64,000 nucleotides of DNA, from NCBI GenBank assembly GCA_013076295.1, contig RQOL01000855.1:3410001-3474000 (forward strand), in the 5' to 3' direction. Numbering within the stretch: position 1 is the first letter of the stretch; every line of letters begins with the position of its first letter. The notes beneath the pieces are model-generated. The model had not been told where the DNA came from. It worked only from the letters and a program-made list of their open reading frames with translations, and ran no database searches. Positions 37,851 through 60,149 of this stretch are shown here, piece by piece. Both the position numbers and the translations under genes were made by a program. The DNA comes from Sanderia malayensis (taxonomy: Eukaryota; Cnidaria; Scyphozoa; Semaeostomeae; Pelagiidae).

Positions 37851-37970
37851 ATTTTAATATTTACAACTTGGAAACTTATGGATAACGAATTGGTGGGTAG
37901 TGTCGAATCTGAATCTAATTCCGAATCTGAATGTGAATGTGGGTCCCAGGACATTAAAGTGAAGATATTA

Positions 37971-38328
37971 AGCCCCTTAACTTCTTTAGCATTGATAATT
38001 TTCTTATATACATAATATGGAAATGTAATTTTCTTCCCAGCAACATGAAGTTTTTAAAAGTATAATAGCTGTTTCAAATGTAAACAATAATTCAAGTAAT
38101 CTGTGAAAATTTTGCTTGCAAGCAGCCATTAGCAGAAGTTTTTATAATGCCATCTTTATTGCTGTATCTTGGAATTTATTAGTAAACCATACAAGTGTAA
38201 CATTTAGTAAAGCAATTATATCATTATTATGGTGGTATTTATATTTTTATTATTATTTCAGGTAATTTGCTAACTAAAAGAGGAACCATCTTTACCATTT
38301 GAGGAACTCACACACATGACTTTACAAA
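37971..38328. other. 5' flank and probable 5' UTR of the plus-strand PPxY gene
   Basis: A 3' splice site (TTATTATTTCAG, ending at 38261) lies 67 nt before the start codon, suggesting a spliced 5' UTR. No coding exon was found. Confidence 0.5.
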
Positions 38329-38631
38329 ATGTCAGCAAAAGCTGCTTTGATTTGGGTATTTGTGGCCATTGCCATCCTCTTGATACTGTATTTCTCTTAC
38401 GTGATTTACAAGAAGTACATTTCCCAATACTTTGACACAGTGCAGCCAAGTGAAAATCAACATTCAACAACGGGTGCTTCCAATTCAAGAAGTACACCTG
38501 TAAACAGACACAGTGGTGTTGTTGAAGCGGGTCAAATTTTCACTCTTCCTCCTTATAACCCTAACCAAACAGAATTTTCTGCACCTCCTACCTACGAAGA
38601 GGCTATGAAACACGAGGCTGTTGTGACATAG
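38329..38631 (+). CDS. Single-pass membrane protein with LPPY and PPTY motifs (plus-strand partner)
   Basis: A 100-residue frame starts MSAKAALIWVFVAIAILLIL, i.e. a four-residue N-terminus followed directly by a transmembrane helix (about residues 5-26). Then come VIYKKYI, a Ser/Thr-rich linker, LPPYNP and a C-terminal APPTYEEAMKH. The LPPY and PPTY motifs (L/PPxY) are expected to bind WW domains on the cytosolic side. It resembles the minus-strand protein at 30776-31138 in size, topology and PPxY(D/E)E ending and is probably an ancient paralogue. AATAAA lies at 38803-38808, a plausible poly(A) signal. Confidence 0.8.
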   Translation: MSAKAALIWVFVAIAILLILYFSYVIYKKYISQYFDTVQPSENQHSTTGASNSRSTPVNRHSGVVEAGQIFTLPPYNPNQTEFSAPPTYEEAMKHEAVVT

Positions 38632-39189
38632 TGGCATTTAGCATCAAACAAGTTATTGTATATAGTTGTAGACAACTGTATTTAAACTTTTTTGCCACAG
38701 ATAATATGCATAAAAGAATGCTGCAATTGAAAGGAAATTAGGTGGCCATCAATTCCAAACCACAGTTATTACTTATCTTAGTATTTTTAGCATCTATTTA
38801 TAAATAAATATTTTTTCTGTGGATTCGATTTTATACCATGTGAAGTCACAGTTCAATGTAAATATAATTCCATTGACTATGTTTAATGACAATATAATTA
38901 TCTCATATCTATGATAATAATGATAATAGTTTTTTTAAAGTCAGGCTTCTGCGCCCGTTTTTAAATTCTGCTGACAGCCGCGCGAATAAATCCGCGCTGC
39001 CGCTTTCCCCGCTCCAACGAAACAATCTCCCTTTCAATCGTCCTACATTGAAGCCCACCAGAAAGAGGCAAAAGCAGCATTGCGTGCTTTTCTTACGGAC
39101 AATTATTTCATTCAGCGTGCTAATTCAGGAAAGGGACATACTAAATAAAATACTCCAGAGTCGCATATTTTCTGCTGAATTTATAAGTA
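38632..39189. other. Intergenic region and PSMD2 promoter
   Basis: It contains the 3' UTR of the PPxY gene on the left. Around 38950-39070 is a locally GC-richer block (GACAGCCGCGCGAATAAATC, CCGCGCTGCCGC) that is the best candidate for the PSMD2 core promoter and 5' UTR. Confidence 0.5.
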
Positions 39190-50395
<11,206 letters not shown>

Positions 50396-51038
50396 AAAAA
50401 TGTCAGCCATCTTTCATGCCATCAAGGCATTATGACTTGTTGCAATTTCATATTGTTTTTCTTGAAGAATTGCAGAAGAGAACAGTAACATTATTATTTG
50501 AAGCAGACCTTTGTATAGCGGTGCTAATTGCATTGTATCTCTCCTTACAGCGTCTATCAGTTTAAATATATTTGGAAATAATTACGTGTTAAAGTCATCC
50601 AAACAATTTTTTGTTTTACCTACTGCTCTCTGACGAATACCAATTCTGTCTCATGTTATACTCGTTTTATTATTTTCACCTTTTCCTGAAAGAGGAGAAC
50701 TGATTGTCAAGACCACTCACTGATGGCAACAAATAGAGAGCAGTATTTAGATTTTTTGGGACATATGAGTAGGAAAGAAAGTTCAGAGTTTTTGGGTCAT
50801 GTAATGAGCAAAGAAGGTTTAGGGAACCTAACACTTACTGGTCGCATTGAAGAACCGCAAGTGCTGATAACTTGCATGAAAGCATACATGCACATGCATG
50901 CATGCATTAACTGCATGAAAAAGTGCTGATATAGCAACTTAGGTTTCCATGGATGCAAAATGGACGAGGAAAGTTGGAACAAATGTTTTTATTTGTGCAA
51001 TAAAAAGATTTTATAGTTAAGTTATCATTATTTTATTT
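50396..51038. other. Intergenic region between PSMD2 and the TIR gene
   Basis: This holds the PSMD2 3' UTR and the promoter/5' UTR of the next gene. Short palindromic CATGCATGCATG words lie at about 50889-50906. No supported coding exon is present. Confidence 0.5.
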
Positions 51039-54000
51039 ATGGGATCATCACCTAGCAAAACTAATATTGCTAAGGAACAGTCATCTTGCAGTAAAATCAG
51101 TCTAACTGCCGCGAAAAATCACCAGAAAGAAGAAAAATCGTTAGGCCCAAATGGCGAGGATGAAGAATCAAAGCCAACCACCATCTGTAATGGTCACACC
51201 GGGAAGAATGCTCAAGATGACAACATAACAACTGACAATGTAGCTCAGTCTGAGAACCAAAAGACAACGCAGAGTCACTCTGTCACTGAAGAAGTACCAG
51301 GGAAAACTAGTGAAGACACTTCTAAAGATTCTCCAAATGATAATAAACAAATTGAAGAAGATTTGTCAAAATCCAAGAAGCAGTCAGTCGTTTATCCCAA
51401 CGAAAATCCAGGCGAAACGGACCCAACGCTTGCAATTTTTGTGGAGAAAGGAGAAAAACTTATCGCCGAGGTCAATGAAATGTCCCTGAGCATAGAAGAT
51501 TTGCCGCAAAGTTATAAAACAGTAAAGTCTCTCCGCGAACTTTATCACAAAGCCAGATATGATTATGGAGAGGATTTTTGCAGAACATTGCTGGACTCTT
51601 TGCTTGAGCTCAATCTTGTTCAATGCATCAGAGATGGATTCAGGAGGGTCCAGGAGAAATATCCGCACATTTTTAGTGAGCCTTCGGATAATGTAAGCAG
51701 TATCATTACAAGATTGTGTTTTAAACAATCAACAAGAAAGAATACAACAAACCAAGGCTGTACACTGCAAGTTATGCTAATGTAGCAGTTTATTCTTATT
51801 TTAGAATTTCAAGCCATACCCATTGAAGCTGATACTGTCCGATTACGACCCACCAGAGGCATCAGCTGCCTGTGTTTGGTTGAAACTAAACAGTACCACT
51901 CTTGGCATCACAGATCTTCATGAACGCTCACGTGTATTAGCTGGTGACCAAGGTCTCTTGGCATACCTGCTTACGGAGTCACTCCCAGCTCTCAGCGAAG
52001 GCAACCCTTCTCCGGCAGTTAGTAATGTTCACTCAATCCCTTTTAGATTTTGCAGTATGTTCTTAATAACCAAAGCCACTGATTGACCCAATGAAATGGT
52101 TAGAATTGAAGTAAATGTTTGAGTCAGGGGCTCAACCTTACGAGAACAATACTGGATACTGTTCTTGTGGAGAGTGTAAAGACAGTTCAAGTGAAAGAGT
52201 GTTTGAGTTATCAAGGGTGGAGTTATCTTGATTCTAATGACCTGCGTTCTGCTTCATATATGATTTCATACCTGACACTTCACAGCTAAGACCTCGGTGT
52301 TGTTTATTTTTACAGACATTGCGAGGAAGATTGCTAGAGAACAGCATGGGCTCCATTTACAATTGCAGCGTGTCTCCATCAAACTTCAGACATTTTGATA
52401 AAGTTCAAGCCATTGATAGGCTTTCATCTCTTCGAAACACCCCAAATGAGAAAATCAACATGTACTACTTGTTCATTTTGGGATATCTGATTGATGAGAA
52501 GAATAATGATCTTATTGTTTCAAGCAATGGTAAGTATCTTATTTATTTACATTTACTTTAGTGCTTCATTCAGGGCTTGCACTTCAAGCATCAATAAGAC
52601 TCCTGTAGTTCTGGAATGCTTGCAAATACACAAACAATGATTTGATTGGTGAGAGCTATGCAACATGTAGTTCTGTCATATCAGTTGATGTTCACATCAC
52701 TAGGTAATTTCGTTTTTAGATACCATTGACAAGATAATAAAATTCTTGAAAAGTGCAATCAAAATGAAAATGAGAAGATACAAGGGAATGAGCTCAACAG
52801 AATTGGCCAGGGCTCTGAAGCACATTGCAGTGAATGATCAAAACAAGAAACTGGTAAGTCTGATAAGCATACAAAGGGTGTATGCTTTTGCTAGGTGTTA
52901 AGGCAGATCAACTGTGGGGCGATCAGCCAGTCATTACCCAATCAATATCTTAATTGAAGATCTGCTGTATATCTATTATTGTAAAGAATATTGTAAAAGT
53001 TCTATTAGCCGCTCTTTCAAAACAATATTTTGAGTTAACTCTCTCCCTGTTTATGAAATTGCAAATAATGATAAAATTGTGATTGATTAAACTATAAAAG
53101 TTATTTTGCATTATTAGTTACCGAAGTTTGTTAAAGAATCTTCTTAAGCTCCCCTGTCAGCCTCTTTTCCCCAATAAGCTCCCCTCTGAACATAGAAAAT
53201 TGAGTAAGCCCCATAGGATTTCATAGAGTTTTTAGTTTTTTACAGTATATATTGAACTTTGCTTTATCATCAACATCTGTAACTTCATTTAAGATATCTA
53301 TATGATAACACAATTTCCCAATACCATCATTGGTTTCTATTTAAGATTGGAAGCAGAGGTGGCTTGGAAACACTGTTAAAAATGCTGACTGTAGCCAAGA
53401 CAGACGATGAAAGGATCTATTCATGCAAAGCAATGTGGATGTTATTGTTCGATGAAGACAACAAGAATATGTTCAAAGAGATGGATGGTATAAACCAAAT
53501 CAAAGCTTTCTCTGTGAGAGTCCAAAGCCTTTATTACTTGTTACTTGTTACTTGAATTAGTTCATGCACAGCTTTTTTACCTGTACAATTCTGTGTACAT
53601 CTGTTTATTAGTATACCCTTTATATATGTGTGCAGTAGCTATCCCCGCCTGTCAGCATCAGACTTTTGTAGACATGGTGTACTAGCCCACTAGGCTGTAT
53701 TGTGGCGTAACATATACTTTTAATCTTTTTAAGCAATGTGAGAACAGACAGCTGCGAAAGGTTGTTGCAGGTATGCTTTGGGAGTTGCAGACGAAAGAGG
53801 AGCTGGCTGAAAGGACCATGAGTACGACAGGTAAGTAAGTCAAACCCCCTTCCTCCATACCAAGTTCAATGTATGGCAACATGCAATTTGGACATTCCCC
53901 AGGATGTCATGTATCCTCTCTTTTTTCACATGATAATCTCTCTTTTTCACAAAACATATCCCCTCTTTTTTCGTAACAGATCTGCGCCAGGACGAGAGCG

Positions 54001-55860
54001 ATGACTGCCGACACTTGATGATCAGCTACCAGTGGGATGAACAACGTACGATGCTGAAGGTCAGAGATGCATTGAAGAACGAAGGATACAAAGTGTGGAT
54101 GGATGTGGATAAGATTGGTGGATCAACACTGGAAGCCATGGCCGGTGGAGTGGAGAATGCGGCCGCCGTTCTGGTCGGCGTGTCTCGTAAATACAAACTC
54201 AGCAACAACTGCAGATCAGGTATGTATTGCAGTGTATTTGCAATTGTTTGTTGTATCATAACTCCTGGTAGTATGTGATTTTGTATTGATTTTGTTTGCT
54301 TGTCTGGGGGTAAAGACTTGTTGTAGAGCGGAAGGTCAAGTGAATGGTTCTGCATCTTTAGCTTAGTGCAAAGGTGGTAAGTTACTGAGATGTGGGAAAA
54401 TTCATAATTCAAGTTAGATAAAGAAGTAAGTCGAAAGAGAGGCTACTTCTAATACACGTATTTTTGTTATAAGCAAGTGCTTTATAAGCAAGGCAGTACT
54501 CGGCAAGGCAAAAAGTTAAGCAATTTTGAGTACTCAAATTTGCCTTCCAGCTAAGCAAGTTTTAGTACTGAGCCCGAGTTGAAATTGCTTATAAAAAAAT
54601 GCGTGTAGCTCAAACGCATTGTTTTCAGTGTGGTTGCGTCACATCATGCATTGTTCTCTACTTTGTTTGCTTGCATTGCAGAGGCAGAGTACGCTTTCCA
54701 ATTGAAAAAGGACATCATCCCCATCATGTTGGAGCCTCAATATCAACCTGATGGATGGCTGGGCATGGTTGTTGGTGCTAAGTTCTGGATTGATTTTACT
54801 CAGAGGACCAAGGCGAAAGTCGACGAGAGTATCAGCAAGCTTGTCAAGGAAATTGGTGACAGGGGAAAGCCCTCAGGACAAGACATCGCCAAAGCAATCG
54901 ATGCGATCGACATGGCTGGTAAATGTTCTCTCTCATCTTCATTGTACTTGTTTTGTCACGTGTCCCATCCCAATCAAGGTCAAGGTGTTTTTGGAAGAAC
55001 TTTGCTCCTGCTCTTTCTTAAAAACGTTTGCTTTGGCTCTTTCCCTCTTTCTGTTTGAAGGACCTTTTTTGTCCTTTAAATAGAGTTAAGACGTTTTGAC
55101 GTCTATCTCTCTATGGGCGGTAACAATGTTACTTAAGTTATTTTCTGATAAGATTTCACCTAGCCCACTGTCTCTGAACAACGTGTTTTGTCTTTCCCTA
55201 CTGCAACAAAGTAGCCAGCTTTGCAGCAACCCTAAGTTCTTTTCCAATCTGTTGCAGTAATTGAGAAGAAGTGTAATAAAGATGAAGTCATGAAATGGAC
55301 AGCCAGACAAGTGAAGAAATGGATGAGTAGCCAAGGTCTTCGCGAATCGTAAGCATGCGCATTTGCACATTTTATTAATTACTATAACACTGATAATAAT
55401 ACTCATGTTAATATCGTAATCATCGTAATACTCATTCGCGTGTGTGTTGTTATGAATATTTTTACAGTAGTCCTACTAAGCAATAGAGCTCCTCCGCAGA
55501 TTCTTTGATAACCTCTGCCTTTTTTTCAGATCAATAAAGAAGACAATACTCGATAATTTGACTGGAAAAAGGCTGATTTTGCTTCGAGAGCTTCACGATA
55601 CCGTAAGTACACTGAAGCATCTGACAATTGGTTCGGTTGAAGGGACCCCCGAATATGTCAAGCCTTTCCAGTGAATATTAATGCTCTTTGGCGCAATGCA
55701 CGGGCGTATCAGTATAATCATTGATTGATTCGTTTGTTTTGTGTTTTAGTCTCCGGATTTCTATTTCAACTCGCTGCGCGCAGACTTTGGATTTGCTGAC
55801 GTCATGTCACTGTTGGATTTTACTGATGCTTTGAAGAATCACCTTCTTACTAATCATTGA
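51039..55860 (+). CDS. Myristoylation-signal ARM-repeat, TIR and SAM-like protein
   Basis: Eleven exons (51039-51692, 51805-52017, 52316-52529, 52720-52853, 53346-53513, 53734-53830, 53980-54219, 54682-54918, 55258-55348, 55530-55602, 55750-55860) encode 743 residues. The N-terminus MGSSPSK has Gly2 and Ser6 of an N-myristoylation signal, then a disordered Ser/Lys/Glu-rich stretch to about residue 130. Residues about 140-490 are helical, armadillo-like repeats (for example IGSRGGLETLLKML, SCKAMWMLLFDEDN). The TIR domain spans about 505-640: HLMISYQWDEQ, GYKVWMDVDKIGGSTLEAM, and NNCRSEAEYAFQL with the Glu (residue 574) at the SARM1 catalytic-Glu position. Its codon is split by an intron. A SAM-like domain (about 655-740) starts WTARQVKKWMSSQGL. 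SARM1 has the order ARM-SAM-SAM-TIR, so this is a permuted relative. Likely role, by inference: membrane-associated TIR NADase or signalling scaffold in innate or stress responses. Confidence 0.88.
54455..54605. mobile_element. TA-flanked MITE (CACG...TATAAG family) in the TIR gene
   Basis: The 151-bp element has ends CACGTATTTTTGTTATAAG and the inverse of CACGCATTTTTTTATAAG, bounded by TA at 54453-54454 and 54606-54607. The interior has AAGCAAG words in place of AAGGAAC or AAGAAAC of its relatives. It lies in the intron that splits the predicted catalytic glutamate codon. Confidence 0.8.
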
Positions 55861-56904
55861 TTTCATCGATTGATTGATTAGCATCGAGCGTGTAGCGGAT
55901 GATTTCGATGACCTTGGGTATGCGTTCACGATTCCAGGTATCATTCGTTTGCTGGTTGTGTCAAATGCTTCATGATGTTGTACCACTGTGTGAGTGGCTT
56001 CCATTCTGGTTTGAAGTCATTGCATATTCAATTCCAATTGAATAGCTACCCGAAGCCATATCATCTGCTTGCTCTACTCGAACCTATGCTAGCTGCTTGA
56101 ACCCATATCACGTGTACACATCATTCAGTGAAGTGATATTTACAATAATGAAGTATGATTCCAGCATGCAGCTACCATACGCTACGCTTTGGCATGCGCC
56201 TATGCCTTCTTATGGAGCCTTCTAATTAATAGGCTTCGAACTTACATGTTTGAATCCATGCCAGCTGTCAAAAACTGCACACATCCAACCCAGTGAATTG
56301 ATATATGTTCATGGTAACATGAAGTATAAAAGTATCATTTACCGAAGATGCCTCAGATGTGAGGCGAAGGCTTTAATTATGCAACAAATATTAATTATGT
56401 AAGTGCCGGTGTCAGCAATGGCTAAATAAATTATAAAATGAAATAAAATGTCCGGTATGACATAAGGGATCAAATAAGGTATTGAGCAGAAAGAAGAAAT
56501 GAAGTAAAATTATAACTTATATTATACGTTTTGTAGATATGGTAAATAGCTTGTGTTGTATGTAGCGAATGCTTTGGGGGGCTTATTGCATTTATTTTCT
56601 TTCATTTTTATTTTGTGAAGACGTATTTTGTGCATTTCAAAAATACTTATTTATTTCCCCTCCCCCCCCCCCAAGAAAGGGGTCAGGAAGTACGTGTACT
56701 GCATTTCGTCATTTGCTTACAACGCATGCGTTTGCATTGATATCAGAGATTTATCACGAAGTTCCCGGATCTTTCTACACGCCTTGCTCTTGTCTTGCTG
56801 TGTGTTATACCATTGTCGATTTTTGCTTCGTAAAAAGGGGCCTATTTCCTTCAAACTGAAAGTATTCCATACTAATTCCGTGGTATATCGTCGCCGAGAC
56901 CAAA
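55861..56904. other. Intergenic region between the TIR gene and Rab GDI
   Basis: It contains AATAAA-type signals near 56440-56450 suitable for the TIR gene 3' end, a C-rich run near 56660-56670, and the GDI 5' UTR. No supported exon was found. Confidence 0.5.
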
Positions 56905-58882
56905 ATGGATGAAGAATATGATGTCATTGTGCTCGGTACTGGCCTGACGGAATGCATTCTTAGTGGCGTGCTTTCTGTTGAAGGGAATAAAGTATTGCAC
57001 ATGGACAAGAATTCCTATTATGGAGGAGAAAGTGCTTCCCTATGTCCATTGGAAGACCTTTACAAGCAATTTGGTAAGACCTGCCCGGAAGGAAAGTTTG
57101 GTCGAGGCCGAGACTGGAATGTGGATTTGATACCGAAGTTTATCATGGCACATGGAGAGCTGACAAAGTTCCTGATTTTCACTGATGTGACAAAGTATTT
57201 GGAATTCAAGCAGATCGACGGTAGCTACGTGTTCAAGAGGGGAGGCAATGTGTATAAGGTACCAGCGAGTGACAAAGAAGCACTTGCCAGTAGCTTGATG
57301 GGCATTTTGGAGAAGAGAAGGTTTAGGAATTTCCTCATCTGGGTAATGAATTTCAATGAAGAAGACCCGAAAACGTTCCAAGGCGTTGATCCTAACAAAA
57401 CAACAATGGCTGAAGTCTACAAGAAATTCGGTCTTGATCAGAACACAGCTGATTTCACAGGACATGCCATTGCACTTTATTTGAATGACGACTATTTATA
57501 TAAGCCCTGCCTTGAATCGCTCAAAAGGATCAAGCTTTATTACGATTCATTGAGCTCTTACGGAAAATCCCCCTACCTCTATCCGTTGTATGGCCTTGGA
57601 GAGTTGCCACAGGGTTTTGCAAGGTTAAGTGCCGTGTATGGCGGAACATACATGCTCAACAAGCCGATCGTTCAGATTGTCACAGACGAAGATGGCAAAT
57701 TTGTCGGCGTCGAGTCGAAATCGGAAAGTGGCGAGAAAGAAATCGTGAAGGCGAAGATGGTGATTGGAGACCCTACCTACTTTGGGGATAGAGTAAAGGT
57801 AGTTTGCCAGGTGGTCAGGGCTATTTGCATATTGAATCATCCAATCCAAAAAGCAGGCAACTTGCCTTCTTGTCAGCTGATTATTCCACAAAACCAGGCC
57901 AACAGAAAATCAGGCATGTCTCTATCACTTGATATTTTCACTTATTTTTGATTTACCAGACTTACACTACTACAAAGAAATAATCAGGCTAGAAGATAAC
58001 TACCTCTGTTTATTATTGAAAGACCATCTCTCCTTTTTTACAGATATTTACGTCTGTCTAGTATCGTCAGCACACAGTGTTGCAGGCAAGAACTTCTACA
58101 TTGCCATGGTCAGTACAACTGTGGAGACATCGAACCCAGAAGCAGAGCTTGAACCCGGTCTTCAGCTCCTTGGTCAAATTGAAGAGAAATTTGTATCTGT
58201 TAAAGACATATATCATCCAGTGGACAATGGCGAGAAGAGCAGGGTGAGTTATTTTGTTTTCTTGTTTAGTGTGGTTTTTTAATCTTTTAAAATGTTGCTT
58301 GCACAGTTGAGTCTGAATCACTGTAAATTTGACACCTATGGGCTAGAATTTCTCTCTGTTGTGCATAGGTGTATGCTGTGTGAAGTTGATCACAATAGTT
58401 TCAATACTCTTTGGATTGGAGAGATTCTAATACAGTAAATCCTCGAATTGGCCCCCTGAAATAAACGCCCATGTGAACATGTAAAAAATAAATAAGCCCC
58501 CAGGGGGCTCATTCGAGGATTTACGGTATGCCCCCATGAGGGCCTACGCAAAATGGGCTAGTGTTCAAAATAATGCAAACGGGGTTTATTTGCAAAAGTG
58601 ATTGCTCAAATGGGGGCTTATTGGACAGGAAGAAGGTGGTGGGCTTATTCAAGGGTTTGCAGTACCTATGGTTTCTATAAATGCCAGAATTGCTGAGCAC
58701 TCATCATTATTGCTATCAAAAGTCATTTTAATTTTGCACATTAGATTTTCATTTCCAAATCCTATGATGCAACAACACACTTTGAAACAACAGTTGAAGA
58801 CATCAAGGATATCTACAAGAGAGCCATGGGTAAGGAAGTTGATTTGTCGAAAATTGAAAGTTCAAAGAATGATGGACAGTAA
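56905..58882 (+). CDS. GDI2: Rab GDP-dissociation inhibitor, complete
   Basis: GDI extracts prenylated GDP-bound Rab proteins from membranes and recycles them in the cytosol. Three exons (56905-57913, 58044-58243, 58745-58882) give 448 residues, against 445-447 in vertebrates. The N-terminus [20 protein letters not shown] holds the FAD-like GxGxxE/C fold. [16 protein letters not shown] and related blocks are the Rab-binding SCR regions. The C-terminal part includes [31 protein letters not shown] and KNDGQ. The first 336 codons are in one uninterrupted exon, unlike vertebrate GDI genes. The first intron appears to be GC-AG (TCAG|GCATGT), since joining there restores [12 protein letters not shown]. 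There is a single GDI type, so assignment to GDI1 or GDI2 is arbitrary. Confidence 0.96.
58433..58526. mobile_element. Miniature TA-flanked hairpin element in a GDI intron
   Basis: The ends CAGTAAATCCTCGAATTGG and the inverse of CCGTAAATCCTCGAATGAG, each leading into GCCCCC, are bounded by TA (58431-58432 and 58527-58528). The 94-bp element is essentially a hairpin. A related terminus (GGGCTTATTCAAGGGTTTGC) at 58641-58665 may be a second overlapping copy, and another lies at 29404. Confidence 0.75.
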
Positions 58883-60149
58883 TATGCCTGATTCACTACT
58901 ACAGAAATATGAATACATTTAATTGAATTACTCAGAATTTATATTGGTTTAATAGGGTAATATGTCTCAAGCCTAAATTAGCCTTCCAAGTTTCTTATAC
59001 TCTAAATATAGATAACATTCTAGCTTGCTAATAATGGGTCAATGGTTTTTTCATTTCGGATAGATAGTATTTCTGTCAAGTTGTTTTTCATTAGCTCTTT
59101 TACTGTTTAGGCATAGACAAATGAAATAGACTGTGATAACCATTTAAGGAAATATCTCCCTCACTTTTCTTCTTTGTGATTTAGCCTTAACTCTGTTTAT
59201 TTTTATTTTTCTATTATAACTTATACTAAGGAAGTAAATAAGGCTTCGTATCTTATGTTTCTGTTTTGTGTCATTACCTCACAATTGACATGCTATGGTA
59301 GCACGTTGTTAAACCAAGCAATTGATTATCGATCAATGATTTGAAATTAAAAATCTGTCTCATTTAATAACCATTCTTTGCTCGTTCTCTCGCATGTACC
59401 GACGAGCCAAGAGTTATTGTAGCGTGTGCTACTGTAGGATGTGCTACTGTACCAACGAGCATATTTGGTTTGTCGTGCCCTATTTGTTTTGGCAAAGCAT
59501 TCTACATCTATTAGCATAGCTGTGCCTTAAACTTGGGTACATTGCTGGTTATTCACTGTTGCTACGCTTTAGTTGTTATACGCGGAGAGAAAGCGACAGC
59601 TTTTTCTCCTACGGTACTGTTATGCGCCATCGGCCACAAGTAAATGTCGTCCTTGTTTGTACGATGACAGTGGCTAAAAGAGTGTTCTTGCCAATAGAAC
59701 CCGGGTGCAAAATAGCTATGTGTGTTGGTTTTGTGAGGCGGCAAGAAAATGTATTGGTTAGTAGAGTAAGGTTACATGGATGCCTATTTTATTTGATGCT
59801 GTTTGCTTGTATTCGTACTTCGTATCGCCTTCTTTTTCTGGATACGTTTTAATTCAATCCTGAGCCTCATGTCTGGATTATCTTTTTTTCTTACATTTCT
59901 AATTTAGCTTATTGTTCAAGTTTAATTCATTCATCAGATGATACCCATTTAAAGTTGTAACACTTATGACGTTGCATCTAGTTCGAATCCCAACTTCGAC
60001 AAACTGTTAATTCGTTCGAATTCTACATTCCATTGACTGTTGGTGTGTCGCTAAAAACAATTACAAGCTATCGTTGCTCTTGTTTTAACTTGTATTATGT
60101 TTTGCTGTTTATTCTATGTGTGGATATAGGTTGAAGATTTTCTCCAGTC
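58883..60149. other. Intergenic region between GDI and the FSIP2-like gene
   Basis: The frame at 59559-59852 has no splice or similarity support. An acceptor-like TTTTCTCCAG ends 3 nt before the ATG at 60150, which suggests a spliced 5' UTR of the next gene. Nothing else was identified. Confidence 0.5.

Larger units (their letters stand above)
34468..37959. mobile_element. 3.5-kb foldback element with satellite-like inverted arms
   Basis: The outermost roughly 110 bp (CTTTAATGTCCTGGGACCC... left, mirrored at the right end) are inverted repeats flanked by an exact 11-bp direct repeat TGAAGATATTA (34457-34467 and 37960-37970). Inside each end is an array of 178-bp tandem units: about 7 on the left (six near-identical, the seventh degenerate) and 6 on the right in opposite orientation. 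The central roughly 1.1 kb is unrelated and contains a TA-flanked inverted-repeat element (35868-36680). No transposase frame is visible, so it is non-autonomous. The architecture matches Foldback-type elements, in which inverted arms are made of tandem subrepeats. Confidence 0.9.
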
